Part shown: one piece after another, positions 1-7,843 of the stretch
Layout of the letters: the number at the start of each line of letters is the position of its first letter
Numbering within the stretch: the stretch's first letter is position 1
Source: Dehalococcoidia bacterium
GTDB lineage: Bacteria; Chloroflexota; Dehalococcoidia; Lucifugimonadales; Lucifugimonadaceae
Assembly (NCBI GenBank): GCA_012959765.1
Contig: DUCO01000010.1
Span: forward strand, 100,406 to 147,483
Reading direction: 5' to 3'
Length of the DNA stretch: 47,078 nt
The notes under the pieces: model-generated
Databases searched by the model: none
Told to the model about the DNA's origin: nothing
The model's input: the letters and a program-made list of their open reading frames with translations, nothing else
Translations under genes and position numbers: made by a program

Positions 1-126
1 CAGCATCATCGTGATGGCGCCGCAGATGTAGGGAATGGCGGCGATGAAGCCGACGGTCACGACGCCAAAGCCGAAGCCCTTGATGATCTGTTCGATTACG
101 GCTTCTATCTTGGCCACGTTGATCAC
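1..126 (-). pseudogene. MFS transporter fragment (ACS-family-like), runs off left edge
   Basis: Read on the minus strand, this stretch gives 42 open codons that resemble the region around transmembrane helices 7-8 of anion:cation symporter-type MFS permeases: an EQIIKGFGFG segment followed by GFIAAIPYICGAITMM, matching the family pattern LPQIIKGFG...GLLTAIPYLVAA. In intact transporters this lies mid-protein, so about 200 residues of N-terminal half should precede it, yet the adjoining bases are the start of purC on the other strand. I therefore read it as a truncated remnant or an assembly junction. It could still continue to the left of the window. The identification rests on one short motif. 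Confidence 0.4.
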
Positions 127-160
127 ATTTATGATCGCGTTGGAATATCGGAGATTGCCA

Positions 161-1072
161 TTGCCTGAGGCAGTATTCGAAACAAACCTTTCTGGTCTGC
201 TTTACCGTGGCAAGGTGCGGGATACGTACGATCTTGGCGACGATCGTCTTCTGATGATCGCAACCGACCGCATATCGGCCTTCGATGTTGTGATGGATCA
301 ACCAATTCCGGGTAAGGGAATTATTCTTACCGAAATGTCTTCATTCTGGTTCGACATTATTGATCACGTAATGCCAAATCACGTGATCGCCACCGTGAGC
401 GACGATGCGGCGATGGCCAATGTCGAGATAACCGGTGCATTGATAGATCTGTCCCCGGAACTGGCACGCAGGTCAATGGTGATCAAAAAAGCCGAACGTC
501 TCGACATCGAATGCGTCGTTCGGAATTACATTGCAGGTTCGGCGTGGGCTGAATACGAAGAATCAGGAACGATGAATGGCCAGCCGCTCCCAGCTGGAAT
601 GAAGGCCGCCGCTCGTTTTTCTGAGCCGATATTTACTCCTTCCACGAAGGCTGCTTCAGGGCATGACATGCCTTTGACACCTGAAGAGGCGAAAAATCTT
701 GTCGGCGCAGAAATGCACCGTGTTCTTGAGCAGAAAAGCCTCGAGGTCTTCCATGTTGCCTATGATTACGCAGGCGAACGCGGGATGATCCTTGTCGATA
801 CAAAATTCGAGTTCGGATTTGTGGATGGTGAACTCACGATAATCGATGAGGTACTTACGCCAGATTCGAGCCGATACTGGGATGTCACCGACTGGGCTAC
901 GGGAAATTTCCCACCAGCGTTTGACAAGCAGTTTCTGCGGGAGTGGTTATTAGGTACCGATTGGAATCAAGAACCACCGCCGCCGACACTACCCGACGAG
1001 ATTGTTGAGCAAACGCAGGCAAGATATCTTGAGTCTTATCGGCGACTCTCAGGCAAGTCACTGGTACTGTAG
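161..1072 (+). CDS. purC: Phosphoribosylaminoimidazole-succinocarboxamide synthase (SAICAR synthetase)
   Basis: Catalyses the ATP-dependent joining of CAIR and L-aspartate to give SAICAR in de novo purine synthesis, in the cytosol. The protein opens with the family hallmark YRGKVRDTYDLGDDRLL (nucleotide-binding sheet) and continues with ATDRISAFDVV and IPGKGIILTEMS; later come SIIKKAERLDIECVVRNY-like and VDTKFEFGF...IDEVLTPDSSRYW segments that form the CAIR/ATP pocket. I chose TTG at 161 (303 aa) because GGAGA lies six bases upstream and the conserved fold starts at once; the ATG at 35 would add residues from another gene's antisense sequence. purS follows after one intervening gene, so the plus-strand cluster is partly purine synthesis. 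Confidence 0.93.
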   Translation: MPEAVFETNLSGLLYRGKVRDTYDLGDDRLLMIATDRISAFDVVMDQPIPGKGIILTEMSSFWFDIIDHVMPNHVIATVSDDAAMANVEITGALIDLSPELARRSMVIKKAERLDIECVVRNYIAGSAWAEYEESGTMNGQPLPAGMKAAARFSEPIFTPSTKAASGHDMPLTPEEAKNLVGAEMHRVLEQKSLEVFHVAYDYAGERGMILVDTKFEFGFVDGELTIIDEVLTPDSSRYWDVTDWATGNFPPAFDKQFLREWLLGTDWNQEPPPPTLPDEIVEQTQARYLESYRRLSGKSLVL

Positions 1073-1122
1073 ATAGCTGTTGAATTTACTGGCACACCGT
1101 TGAGTGTGACATTTGGGAACGC

Positions 1123-1797
1123 ATGGCAGATATAAAGCGCAAAGCAACCACCCGTCCGGAAAGCCGTCGAGGCATGACCAGGGGGCAAATCCGAGAAGAG
1201 CGAAGAGTGCGAAGCCGCGCTCGACAGCGTCGTAAGCGCTTTCTACTCGGATTCGCTGGATTACTGTTTGCCATCGTGTTCATCACGGCACTTGTGATTC
1301 CGCGGAATACACAAAACAACACCGTTCGGGGCGTGAACCTTGGTGGTCACATCGCGCTTGATGCAGATGATGGTCGGGATCACATCGATGACAACTCATC
1401 ATCGGGCGGACCGTACTCGGTAGTACCTGCCACTTCGGGACCTCACTGGTTTGGCTCATCGACTGTAGCTGGCATATCGTCACCGACTCGTTGGGGTCGA
1501 TACAACGCTGCTATTCCTGATGAAGTGCTGATTCACAATCTGGAACACGGTGGGATTGGTCTTCACTACGACTGTGCAGAAGAATGTCCCGAAATTGTTA
1601 GCGAATTGAACGACATTCTGCCATCCAACCCATCTCAGTACATCATGTCGCCTTACTCCGGGATGCCAAGCAAAATTGCTATTACTGCGTGGCGGCACCA
1701 CCTGTATTTGGATGAGTTCGATGCTGAAGAGATTCGACGATTCATCGACGAGTACAAAGACCGCGCTCCTGAGAGCGTGCCGGGAAACCCCTTCTAA
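1123..1797 (+). CDS. DUF3105 domain membrane-anchored protein
   Basis: A 224-residue protein with a strongly basic N-terminus (about residues 1-40, rich in Arg/Lys), one transmembrane helix (about 41-60, LLGFAGLLFAIVFITALVI) and a C-terminal domain outside the membrane. The domain shows the DUF3105 signature: SGPHW near residue 105 and PDEVLIHNLEHGGIGLHYDC near 131-150, with conserved His residues. Function of the family is unknown; histidines and the Cys pair (CAEEC) suggest metal or redox chemistry but that is speculation. It sits between purC and purS, with 27 bp to purS, so it is probably cotranscribed with purine genes. The association with purS is unexplained. Confidence 0.8.
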   Translation: MADIKRKATTRPESRRGMTRGQIREERRVRSRARQRRKRFLLGFAGLLFAIVFITALVIPRNTQNNTVRGVNLGGHIALDADDGRDHIDDNSSSGGPYSVVPATSGPHWFGSSTVAGISSPTRWGRYNAAIPDEVLIHNLEHGGIGLHYDCAEECPEIVSELNDILPSNPSQYIMSPYSGMPSKIAITAWRHHLYLDEFDAEEIRRFIDEYKDRAPESVPGNPF

Positions 1798-1824
1798 ATT
1801 AGTTTCAGAATTAGAAAGCAGCGA

Positions 1825-2073
1825 ATGTTTCTCGTAAAGGTTCACGTTTCACTCAAGCCAACGGTTAACGATCCTCAGGGATTGACGATCGCACGCGCAC
1901 TTGGTCGACTGGGTTTCGATTCAGTCGACCAAGTGCGCGCTGGAAAGTACTTCGAATTGAAGATCGAAGGAAACGACAAGACGGCAGCAGAAGCCGATGT
2001 GAAGTCGATGTGCGAGAAGCTGCTGGCGAATCCGGTGATCGAGACGTTCACGTACGAACTGGAAGCTGTTTAG
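1825..2073 (+). CDS. purS: Phosphoribosylformylglycinamidine synthase subunit PurS
   Basis: Small 82-residue subunit that bridges PurL and PurQ in the three-subunit FGAM synthase of bacteria lacking the long PurL. The sequence has the family pattern: VKVHVSLKPTVNDPQG, then RALGRLGFDSVDQVRAGKYF and CEKLLANPVIETFTYEL. Length equals the usual 80-85 residues. purQ, which normally follows, is not found: the next 105 bp hold no gene and then hisB converges. The coding sequence contains a perfect 18-bp inverted repeat (1894-1911 and 1922-1939), described separately. Confidence 0.93.
   Translation: MFLVKVHVSLKPTVNDPQGLTIARALGRLGFDSVDQVRAGKYFELKIEGNDKTAAEADVKSMCEKLLANPVIETFTYELEAV
1894..1939 (+). repeat. 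Perfect 18-bp inverted repeat inside purS
   Basis: Left arm 1894-1911 (CGCGCACTTGGTCGACTG) and right arm 1922-1939 are exact reverse complements with a 10-base spacer. In the mRNA it would form a GC-rich stem inside codons for the conserved RALGRLGFDSVDQVRAG segment; G-U and A-U pairs could extend it into the spacer. There is no T-run after it, so it is not a simple terminator. Confidence 0.9.
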
Positions 2074-2178
2074 GGCGTTCGGCCCAGACGCGTCCCTCGC
2101 TCCCGTCCACCATTCACGACCCGGCGATCCCTCGGCTACGAGGACTTTACTCGGGAAATGGGAGAGCTCGAAGCGCGC

Positions 2179-2784
2179 CTAGTCGGTCAGAGTGCCCTTG
2201 GTGCTGGGAACCCCGTCGAGGTTGCGCTCATCAATGCGTGTTGCAGCTCGCAACGCTCTTGCGAATGCCTTGAACGCCGACTCTATTACGTGGTGTTCGT
2301 TCTGCCCTGAAAGAACACGAATGTGCAGGCAGAATCGGCCTTCAACAGCCATCGCTTCGAAGAAGTGCCTTGCCAAATCCGCTGGAAACTCACCGACGTT
2401 GTTATCGCTGCCCATATTAATGACCGCGTAACCACGACCCGAAAGGTCGAGTACGGCGTGAGTTAACGCTTCATCGAGCGGGCAAGTCCGATCTGCCATA
2501 CGCACGATGCCCTTGCGGTCACCGAGCGCCTGATCGATTGCCCGTCCCAACACAATCGCTGTGTCTTCAACGGTGTGGTGAGATCCTGTTTCGAGGTCGC
2601 CATTGGCTTCCACTTTGAGGTCGATCAGACCGTGTCGAGCGATCTGACTCAGCATGTGTTTAAGAAAGCCGACAGGTGTATCGACTTCAACTTGGCCCGT
2701 TCCGTCCAGATTGACGGTTACGGATATTTTGCTTTCGCCAGTCTCGCGAACAACGGTTGCAACACGAGCTTCTTTGTCTGACAT
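2179..2784 (-). CDS. hisB: Imidazoleglycerol-phosphate dehydratase
   Basis: Dehydrates imidazole glycerol phosphate to imidazole acetol phosphate, step six of histidine synthesis. Manganese-binding motifs are present: GFLKHMLSQIARHG, SHHTVEDTAIVLG and the second set DEALTHAVLDLSGRG, FFEAMA, NEHHVIESAFKAFARALR. The product has 201 residues from the ATG at 2784, the normal length for the monofunctional enzyme (no HAD phosphatase domain fused). An ATG ten codons upstream lacks a ribosome site; I prefer 2784, preceded by an AAAGG. Last gene of the his operon, 75 bp after hisC, converging on purS. Confidence 0.95.
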   Translation of the reverse strand: MSDKEARVATVVRETGESKISVTVNLDGTGQVEVDTPVGFLKHMLSQIARHGLIDLKVEANGDLETGSHHTVEDTAIVLGRAIDQALGDRKGIVRMADRTCPLDEALTHAVLDLSGRGYAVINMGSDNNVGEFPADLARHFFEAMAVEGRFCLHIRVLSGQNEHHVIESAFKAFARALRAATRIDERNLDGVPSTKGTLTD

Positions 2785-2859
2785 GCCTCTGCCTTTGATC
2801 TCACAAATGAACATCTAATAAGTAGACGTTAATAACGATGCTATCCCTCGGAGTGTTAA

Positions 2860-3942
2860 CTAAACAACGCTTCTAAGTGCGTCGATTAGCCGGTCTGTCT
2901 GTTCTGGAGTTCCCGCACTTATGCGAAGTGAATTTTCGAGAACACTCTGCGGGAACCGCCTGACGAAAATTCCATGCTCGGCGAGTGCGACGTACGCTTC
3001 TTCGGCCGTGAGACAGTCGAATCGACAGAGCAGAAAGTTTGCATCGGACGGGTAGTACGAGATGCCATCTAGCTCATCGATTGCATCTTCGACTCGCTTA
3101 CGCTGCTCGATCAGGCTCGAAGCGCGTTCAAGTAGTTCGTCACGGTGTTCAAGAGCCGCCAGTACAGCAGCCTCGCCGGCGACGTTGATGTTGTACGGCT
3201 GCTTGATGTCCATGAGGTGCTGAATGAGATTTGCCGAAGCAATTGCGTATCCAACTCTGAGTCCTGCAATGCCAGCCCACTTGCTGAACGATCGCAAGAT
3301 CACGAGATTTTCGTACTCATCAAGCAGGTGAGAAAGCGAACTTCCACAGAACTCGTAGTACGTCTCATCTACGCACAGAACGACCCCGGTTTCGAGCAAC
3401 GCCCTGGCGTCCGATTCCGTTAGGAGATTTCCCGTTGGGTTATTCGGTGATGCGAGGAACACTATTCGCGCTGTATCGTCGATCGCTTCCTTCATGGCGG
3501 GAATATCGATATCCCACGTTTCGTTTCGTGGAACTGACGCGATCACAGCGTCGGCCATACGTGCCGAGAAGGCGTACATGCCGAATGTGGGTTCACAGTC
3601 GATCACTTTTTGGCCGCGTTCAACAAACAGGCGCATTAGCAGATCGATGATTTCATCGCCGCCCGCCCCTGCGATGATCCGATCTGCAGGCTGGCTCGTG
3701 TACTCACTCAGAGCGTCACGCAGCTTGCGCTGCTGGGGATCGGGATACAGGTGTAGATCAAGCGATGTAAACGCCTCTGCCACCTTGTCGAACGCCCCGT
3801 AAGGGTTCTCGTTGGCGTTGAGGCGAATGACGTCCTCCGGCTTGATCCCTGCCTTGCGAGCAAGTTCAGCCGATGGGTCGACGCCGTGGTAGGTCGCTAT
3901 TTTGGCCATGTGCGGCCGCATTAATTTTTCTATGTTCGACAT
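2860..3942 (-). CDS. hisC: Histidinol-phosphate aminotransferase
   Basis: PLP-dependent class I/II aminotransferase that converts imidazole acetol phosphate and glutamate to histidinol phosphate. Visible landmarks are RLNANENPYGAFDKV near the N-terminus, AGAGGDEIIDLLMRLF, the NNPTGNLLT loop, the CVDETYYEF aspartate that holds the pyridine nitrogen, and the Schiff-base lysine in SFSKWAGIAGLRVGY; the C-terminal arginine lies in ENSLRISAGTPEQ. 360 residues, normal length. Start at 3942 is uncertain; a second Met seven codons later is possible. It lies 44 bp after hisD and 75 bp before hisB in the operon. Confidence 0.95.
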   Translation of the reverse strand: MSNIEKLMRPHMAKIATYHGVDPSAELARKAGIKPEDVIRLNANENPYGAFDKVAEAFTSLDLHLYPDPQQRKLRDALSEYTSQPADRIIAGAGGDEIIDLLMRLFVERGQKVIDCEPTFGMYAFSARMADAVIASVPRNETWDIDIPAMKEAIDDTARIVFLASPNNPTGNLLTESDARALLETGVVLCVDETYYEFCGSSLSHLLDEYENLVILRSFSKWAGIAGLRVGYAIASANLIQHLMDIKQPYNINVAGEAAVLAALEHRDELLERASSLIEQRKRVEDAIDELDGISYYPSDANFLLCRFDCLTAEEAYVALAEHGIFVRRFPQSVLENSLRISAGTPEQTDRLIDALRSVV

Positions 3943-3986
3943 GGTGGAGAAGTGTGCCAGTTAAATTGCCGGAGTGCTATTCGTCC

Positions 3987-5306
3987 CTATTCGCCAACGA
4001 TATGGCGACGGCGATATTCGGATGCAGCTGCGTGTCCATGCAAACCTTCGAGTTTTGCGAGTAACTCGGCATCTTTGGACAACTCCAGAAAAGTGTCGTC
4101 ATCGAACGCGAGTATGGGGGTGACACGAACAAAATCTCGAACGGAAAGCGCCGATGAGAACCTTGCGGTGCCCGCGGTAGGCATTACGTGCGAAGGGCCA
4201 GCGACATAATCGGCCATGACTTCTGCCGACCACTCGCCAACAAACAGGCCGCCAGCACTGGTTACTTTATCGACAAGATCTTCGGCGTCTTTGGTCAGGA
4301 TGCAGAGGTGTTCGGGCGCTGCAGCGTTGGCAACGTCAATCGCTTCAATGGTGGTATCGACCACTACCGCGACGCCTCGGTTCTTGAACGCTGCGCTAGC
4401 TGTACTCGCTCGGGGCAGATCTGCCATTTGGCGCTCGATTTCGGCTTCGGTTTTATCGACGATATCTTCTGAGAGTGCGACCAGAATGGGCATTGCGACG
4501 GTGTCGTGTTCTGCCTGGGCGATCAGGTCGGAAGCGGTGAATCTCGGATCAGCAGATTCGTCAGCAATCACGAGGGTTTCCGTTGGGCCATAAAGGCCGT
4601 CTATGCCAACGTCACCAAACACGAGTTTCTTAGCCGCTGTTACCCATGCGCTGCCGGGTCCGCAGATAAGATCGACAGCGGGTATGGACTCTGTGCCGTA
4701 GGCAAGTGCGGCGATCGCTTGGGCTCCGCCGAGTTTGAATACTCGTGAGGCTCCTGCGATTTTGGCTGCCGCCAGCACTGCAGGGTGTGGCATGGAATCG
4801 CCGGGCGCCGGGGTGGCGACGATGATTTCTTTTACACCGGCGACTTTTGCGGGGACGACCGTCATGATCACTGTCGATGCGAGCGGTGCTGTTCCACCCG
4901 GAACGTAGGCAGCTACCGAGCCTAATGGCGTGACTCGTTCGCCGAATTTGCCTGTGCCGTCGCTCCAACTTTTCGGGAGTCCCCTGATCTGGAACTTCTT
5001 TACCCGGGAGGCGGCGAGCTCAAGCGCTTTGATCGACGCTGGATCCATGTTCGAAAAAGCTGAATCGATTTCAGATTGCGGAACTGCAAACGTTTTGGGT
5101 GATGATCCATCGAGAGCCGTGTTTATTCTGGCGAGACCTGCATCGCCTTCGTTGCGAACGATGTCGATGACTCTCGCTGCAAACTCGTCCGGCGAAACCA
5201 TATCGCTGAAGAGTCCGTTGCCGTCTGAAAGAACAGCGTCCGCGGGCATGTTTCGCTCTCGTTTGAAATACTCGATGCCTGCTGCTGCGCCAATGACTCG
5301 TTTCAC
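3987..5306 (-). CDS. hisD: Histidinol dehydrogenase
   Basis: Zinc-dependent, NAD-dependent four-electron oxidation of L-histidinol to L-histidine, the last steps of the pathway. Family landmarks include GSVAAYVPGGTAPLASTVIM, KLGGAQAIAALAYGTESIP, ICGPGSAWVTAAKK, DGLYGPTETLVIADESADP and LIAQAEHD (substrate and zinc region), then AAPEHLCI and the C-terminal GLHGHAAA histidine. I set the start at GTG 5306, two bases past the hisG stop, giving 439 aa and an N-terminus MKRVIGAAAGIEYF typical of HisD. A longer reading to ATG 5369 would overlap hisG by 61 bp. Part of hisZ-hisG-hisD-hisC-hisB. Confidence 0.94.
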   Translation of the reverse strand: MKRVIGAAAGIEYFKRERNMPADAVLSDGNGLFSDMVSPDEFAARVIDIVRNEGDAGLARINTALDGSSPKTFAVPQSEIDSAFSNMDPASIKALELAASRVKKFQIRGLPKSWSDGTGKFGERVTPLGSVAAYVPGGTAPLASTVIMTVVPAKVAGVKEIIVATPAPGDSMPHPAVLAAAKIAGASRVFKLGGAQAIAALAYGTESIPAVDLICGPGSAWVTAAKKLVFGDVGIDGLYGPTETLVIADESADPRFTASDLIAQAEHDTVAMPILVALSEDIVDKTEAEIERQMADLPRASTASAAFKNRGVAVVVDTTIEAIDVANAAAPEHLCILTKDAEDLVDKVTSAGGLFVGEWSAEVMADYVAGPSHVMPTAGTARFSSALSVRDFVRVTPILAFDDDTFLELSKDAELLAKLEGLHGHAAASEYRRRHIVGE

Positions 5307-5308
5307 AG

Positions 5309-6328
5309 CTAATCGCCCGATTCTGCGAACGGTTTCAGGTTTTCGACGAGTCGGTCGTACGTCTCGCAACGATCACGATAAACGTACTGCACATCGTTGG
5401 CAGCAATGCCGATTCCACCGAGATCTCGGAAGTGGCTTACCACTTCGGCAAGATCAGATCTTCGGACTAGCACCTGCACGGTGTACCAGTTGCTTTCTTT
5501 ACCGGTGTGAACCGCCGAAATCGTTGGACCATCAAGTCCTCCGAGTTCACGGCGCGTCATGACCTGTCGAGCAACTTCGTCTTCAGATTCGCCCTGAATA
5601 TCCCCGGTAACTCGTTGATACGTTCTGGCTCGCAGACTTGCCTCGATCTTTTCGAGGATTTGCCGAGCGTTGGCCAGCTTTTCAGGATCGTTCGCCAGAG
5701 CGCGGCCGTTGCCGACAATCACGGATTGCGACTCGATGACCGTGCCGTCAACCAGAATGCGCAGACCGTTCTCACGGAGAGTCGTCCCGGTCGCAGTGAT
5801 ATCGGCAATGATGTCGGCATAGCCCATGATCGGGGCAGCTTCGAGTCCACCGGATACGTGAACCATCGTCACGTAGTTGACGCCGTTCTGGTTCAAGAAG
5901 CGTTTGACGAGTCGTTGGTACTTGCTGGCGATGCGAAGATCACGACCCTTCGCCCGGAATTCAAGAGCTATTTCTGCAAGATCAGCCATGCTCGTGACGT
6001 CGAGCCACGAGTCAGGAACAGCTATTACCAGCTTGGCGTTCCCAAAACCCAACCCTTCGTGCAAAAGAACAGTGTCGCCGCGTTCGAGTCTAGATTCGAG
6101 ATACCTGTCGAGCCCCACAACGCCAATGTCGGCACTGCCACCGTCGATTTCAATCGTGATATCAGACTGTCGCTGAAACAGAACGTCGACACCGGGAAGT
6201 GAAGGTATATCGGCGGTGTATCGACGCGAGTTGGCGCGCCTGATGCTCAAACCGCAATCGGTTAGCAGCTTTGAGGTGCCGTCGTAGAGAGCGCCTGTGG
6301 AAGGGAGGGCGAAACGGAGATTGCTCAC
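5309..6328 (-). CDS. hisG: ATP phosphoribosyltransferase, with C-terminal regulatory-type domain
   Basis: First committed enzyme of histidine synthesis (ATP + PRPP to phosphoribosyl-ATP). Catalytic half: LRFALPSTGALYDGT, DIGVVGLDRYLE, RIASKYQRLVKRFL and the PRPP loop in ADIIADITATGTTLRENGL. At 339 residues it is longer than the short form (about 210), and residues from about 255 (LGGLDGPTISAVH...NWYTVQVLVRRSDL...VVSHFRDLGGIGI) look like the HisG_C regulatory domain of long forms. The start is a GTG that shares one base with the hisZ stop (TAGTG), implying coupled translation. Coexistence of a long HisG with a HisZ-like gene is unusual. Confidence 0.93.
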   Translation of the reverse strand: MSNLRFALPSTGALYDGTSKLLTDCGLSIRRANSRRYTADIPSLPGVDVLFQRQSDITIEIDGGSADIGVVGLDRYLESRLERGDTVLLHEGLGFGNAKLVIAVPDSWLDVTSMADLAEIALEFRAKGRDLRIASKYQRLVKRFLNQNGVNYVTMVHVSGGLEAAPIMGYADIIADITATGTTLRENGLRILVDGTVIESQSVIVGNGRALANDPEKLANARQILEKIEASLRARTYQRVTGDIQGESEDEVARQVMTRRELGGLDGPTISAVHTGKESNWYTVQVLVRRSDLAEVVSHFRDLGGIGIAANDVQYVYRDRCETYDRLVENLKPFAESGD

Positions 6329-7680
6329 TATGCGCCCTGCCCTTCGTTTGTGCTCTGGAAATCGACCGCGGCTCGGCTGCCTGAAGCTCGTAGTTTGCGG
6401 GCTTGCTCGACTGCTTCGTTGACTGAACCTGATTCGGACGGAGAAATAAGTGTTACTTCATCCGATGTTTCGGATGTAATGGAAAGCGCGCCGATAACGG
6501 CGTCAAGATTGTAGGCAAAGCCCAGAGCGGGGACGTTTCGATCGTAGCCGAGCGCACGTGTAAGGCCGTCGTAGCGACCTCCCCCGCCGAGAGTTTCCTC
6601 TTCGTCGTCACCTGCGTAAATATCGAAAAGCATGCCGGTGTAATAAGCGATTCCTCTTGCCAGTCCGAAATCGACGTTTACACGAGAGAGATCCGCCCCT
6701 TCTGTTTCGGCTGAAGCCAGAACATCGGTCAGGTTGGAGATGAGATCAGTCGAAATTCCAGCATTGGCAAGCACGTAGCGACCGGCACTGGCTGCTTCCG
6801 CTGCCGGCCCACTGATCTGAGACAACTTCGACAGCATATCGAGGGCACGCTTGAAGTCGGCTGGATTGTCGGCCTGGGACAGCTTTCGAGCCAATCGAGC
6901 AACGATCTCCTCGGGAGTGCGTGATCCAGTCTTCTGACCAAGTGAAACTCCAAAGCCTTCTGACATCACCTTTTCGATAGTCGAAACGATGCGTTTGCGA
7001 TCGGCTGCAGCTTGCGCGTCATCGATCACCACGTCGGGAATAAATCCGAGCGCGCTCGCCTTTTCGGTGACTGTGTCGACATTTCCGTTTTTCAGATCGT
7101 CGATGCTGGTAACGAGGAAAAGTTTGGCACGTTCTGAGATGCCGAACTCAGTTAGAGCCGACATGACGACACCGACGTGACCCACTACGACCCGAGCGTT
7201 GCCAAGCCCAAGTGCTTCGAGGCCTTCGAGTGACATTGCAATGACTTCGCCATCGGCCGAAGGAGCAGGTGGACCGATTAGTTCGGCTCCTAGCTGGGTG
7301 AACTGGCGGGTTTTATCGCCGTCTTCATCACCAGAATCTGCGTACCGAAATACGGGACCGTCGTACATCAATCGAACTGAACCCGACGTGGCTCCGTTAT
7401 CGGCAGCGTGCCTGATGATCGCAGAGGTGAACTCGGGTCGAAGACTTACTTCGAATCCACCCGGTTCCGAGAAATCATAGAGACGAGAAGAAAGCGCACC
7501 GCCCGATTTTCGGATGTAGAGCTCGGTCTGCTCAAGAATGGGAGTTTCAGCGCGGTCGTATCCGCGTAGTCCGAAAACGTCGCGAAGCCTCATCGTCGCG
7601 GCATCTCGTGCTGCGAGTTCGCTTGGACCTGCGTCCTGCATGTTGGGTAGCCGTCGAACCGGCTCGTTTTGAGAGGTCAT
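6328..7680 (-). CDS. hisZ: ATP phosphoribosyltransferase regulatory subunit HisZ-like (HisRS paralogue)
   Basis: Class II aminoacyl-tRNA-synthetase-like catalytic domain without convincing charging residues. Motif 2 region is VRLMYDGPVFRYADSG...RQFTQLGAELIG, and the HisA/HisB signatures appear as LARGIAYYTGMLFDIY and LGGGGRYDGLTRALG. Genuine HisRS has RGLDYYTG; here the Asp is Ala, as expected for a non-charging regulator. A short C-terminal segment (about the last 45 residues) resembles the start of an anticodon-binding domain but ends early. 450 residues from ATG 7680, chosen because residues before it (to 7824) are not family-like. It heads the his operon and is translationally coupled to hisG. 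A true histidyl-tRNA synthetase is the less likely alternative. Confidence 0.8.
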   Translation of the reverse strand: MTSQNEPVRRLPNMQDAGPSELAARDAATMRLRDVFGLRGYDRAETPILEQTELYIRKSGGALSSRLYDFSEPGGFEVSLRPEFTSAIIRHAADNGATSGSVRLMYDGPVFRYADSGDEDGDKTRQFTQLGAELIGPPAPSADGEVIAMSLEGLEALGLGNARVVVGHVGVVMSALTEFGISERAKLFLVTSIDDLKNGNVDTVTEKASALGFIPDVVIDDAQAAADRKRIVSTIEKVMSEGFGVSLGQKTGSRTPEEIVARLARKLSQADNPADFKRALDMLSKLSQISGPAAEAASAGRYVLANAGISTDLISNLTDVLASAETEGADLSRVNVDFGLARGIAYYTGMLFDIYAGDDEEETLGGGGRYDGLTRALGYDRNVPALGFAYNLDAVIGALSITSETSDEVTLISPSESGSVNEAVEQARKLRASGSRAAVDFQSTNEGQGA

Positions 7681-7843
7681 ATCTGACAGATAATTATGGG
7701 CGACAATACAGGCAATTATTCGTAAACGAACAACCAATTCTAATCGAGTTTGCCTAAACTGCCCTACTACGAGAATCGTGAACCGTGTAAGCCGTGAACC
7801 TGTGATCGATGCGAATAGCTGCACCTGACTCTGGCGAAATTTG

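Noticed and set aside
2074..2310. Open frame continuing in the purS frame after its TAG, over 200 bases
   Set aside because: It mostly runs antisense to hisB, starts with no initiation codon and shows no family pattern; PurS already has normal length at the TAG.
4930..6202. Long plus-strand open frames opposite hisD and hisG (210 and 231 codons)
   Set aside because: They mirror well-conserved enzymes on the minus strand and have no recognisable protein pattern; typical shadows of a GC-skewed codon use.
7751..7800. Direct repeats CGTGAACC upstream of the DegV gene
   Set aside because: Only two short copies; could be chance and no promoter geometry supports a role.
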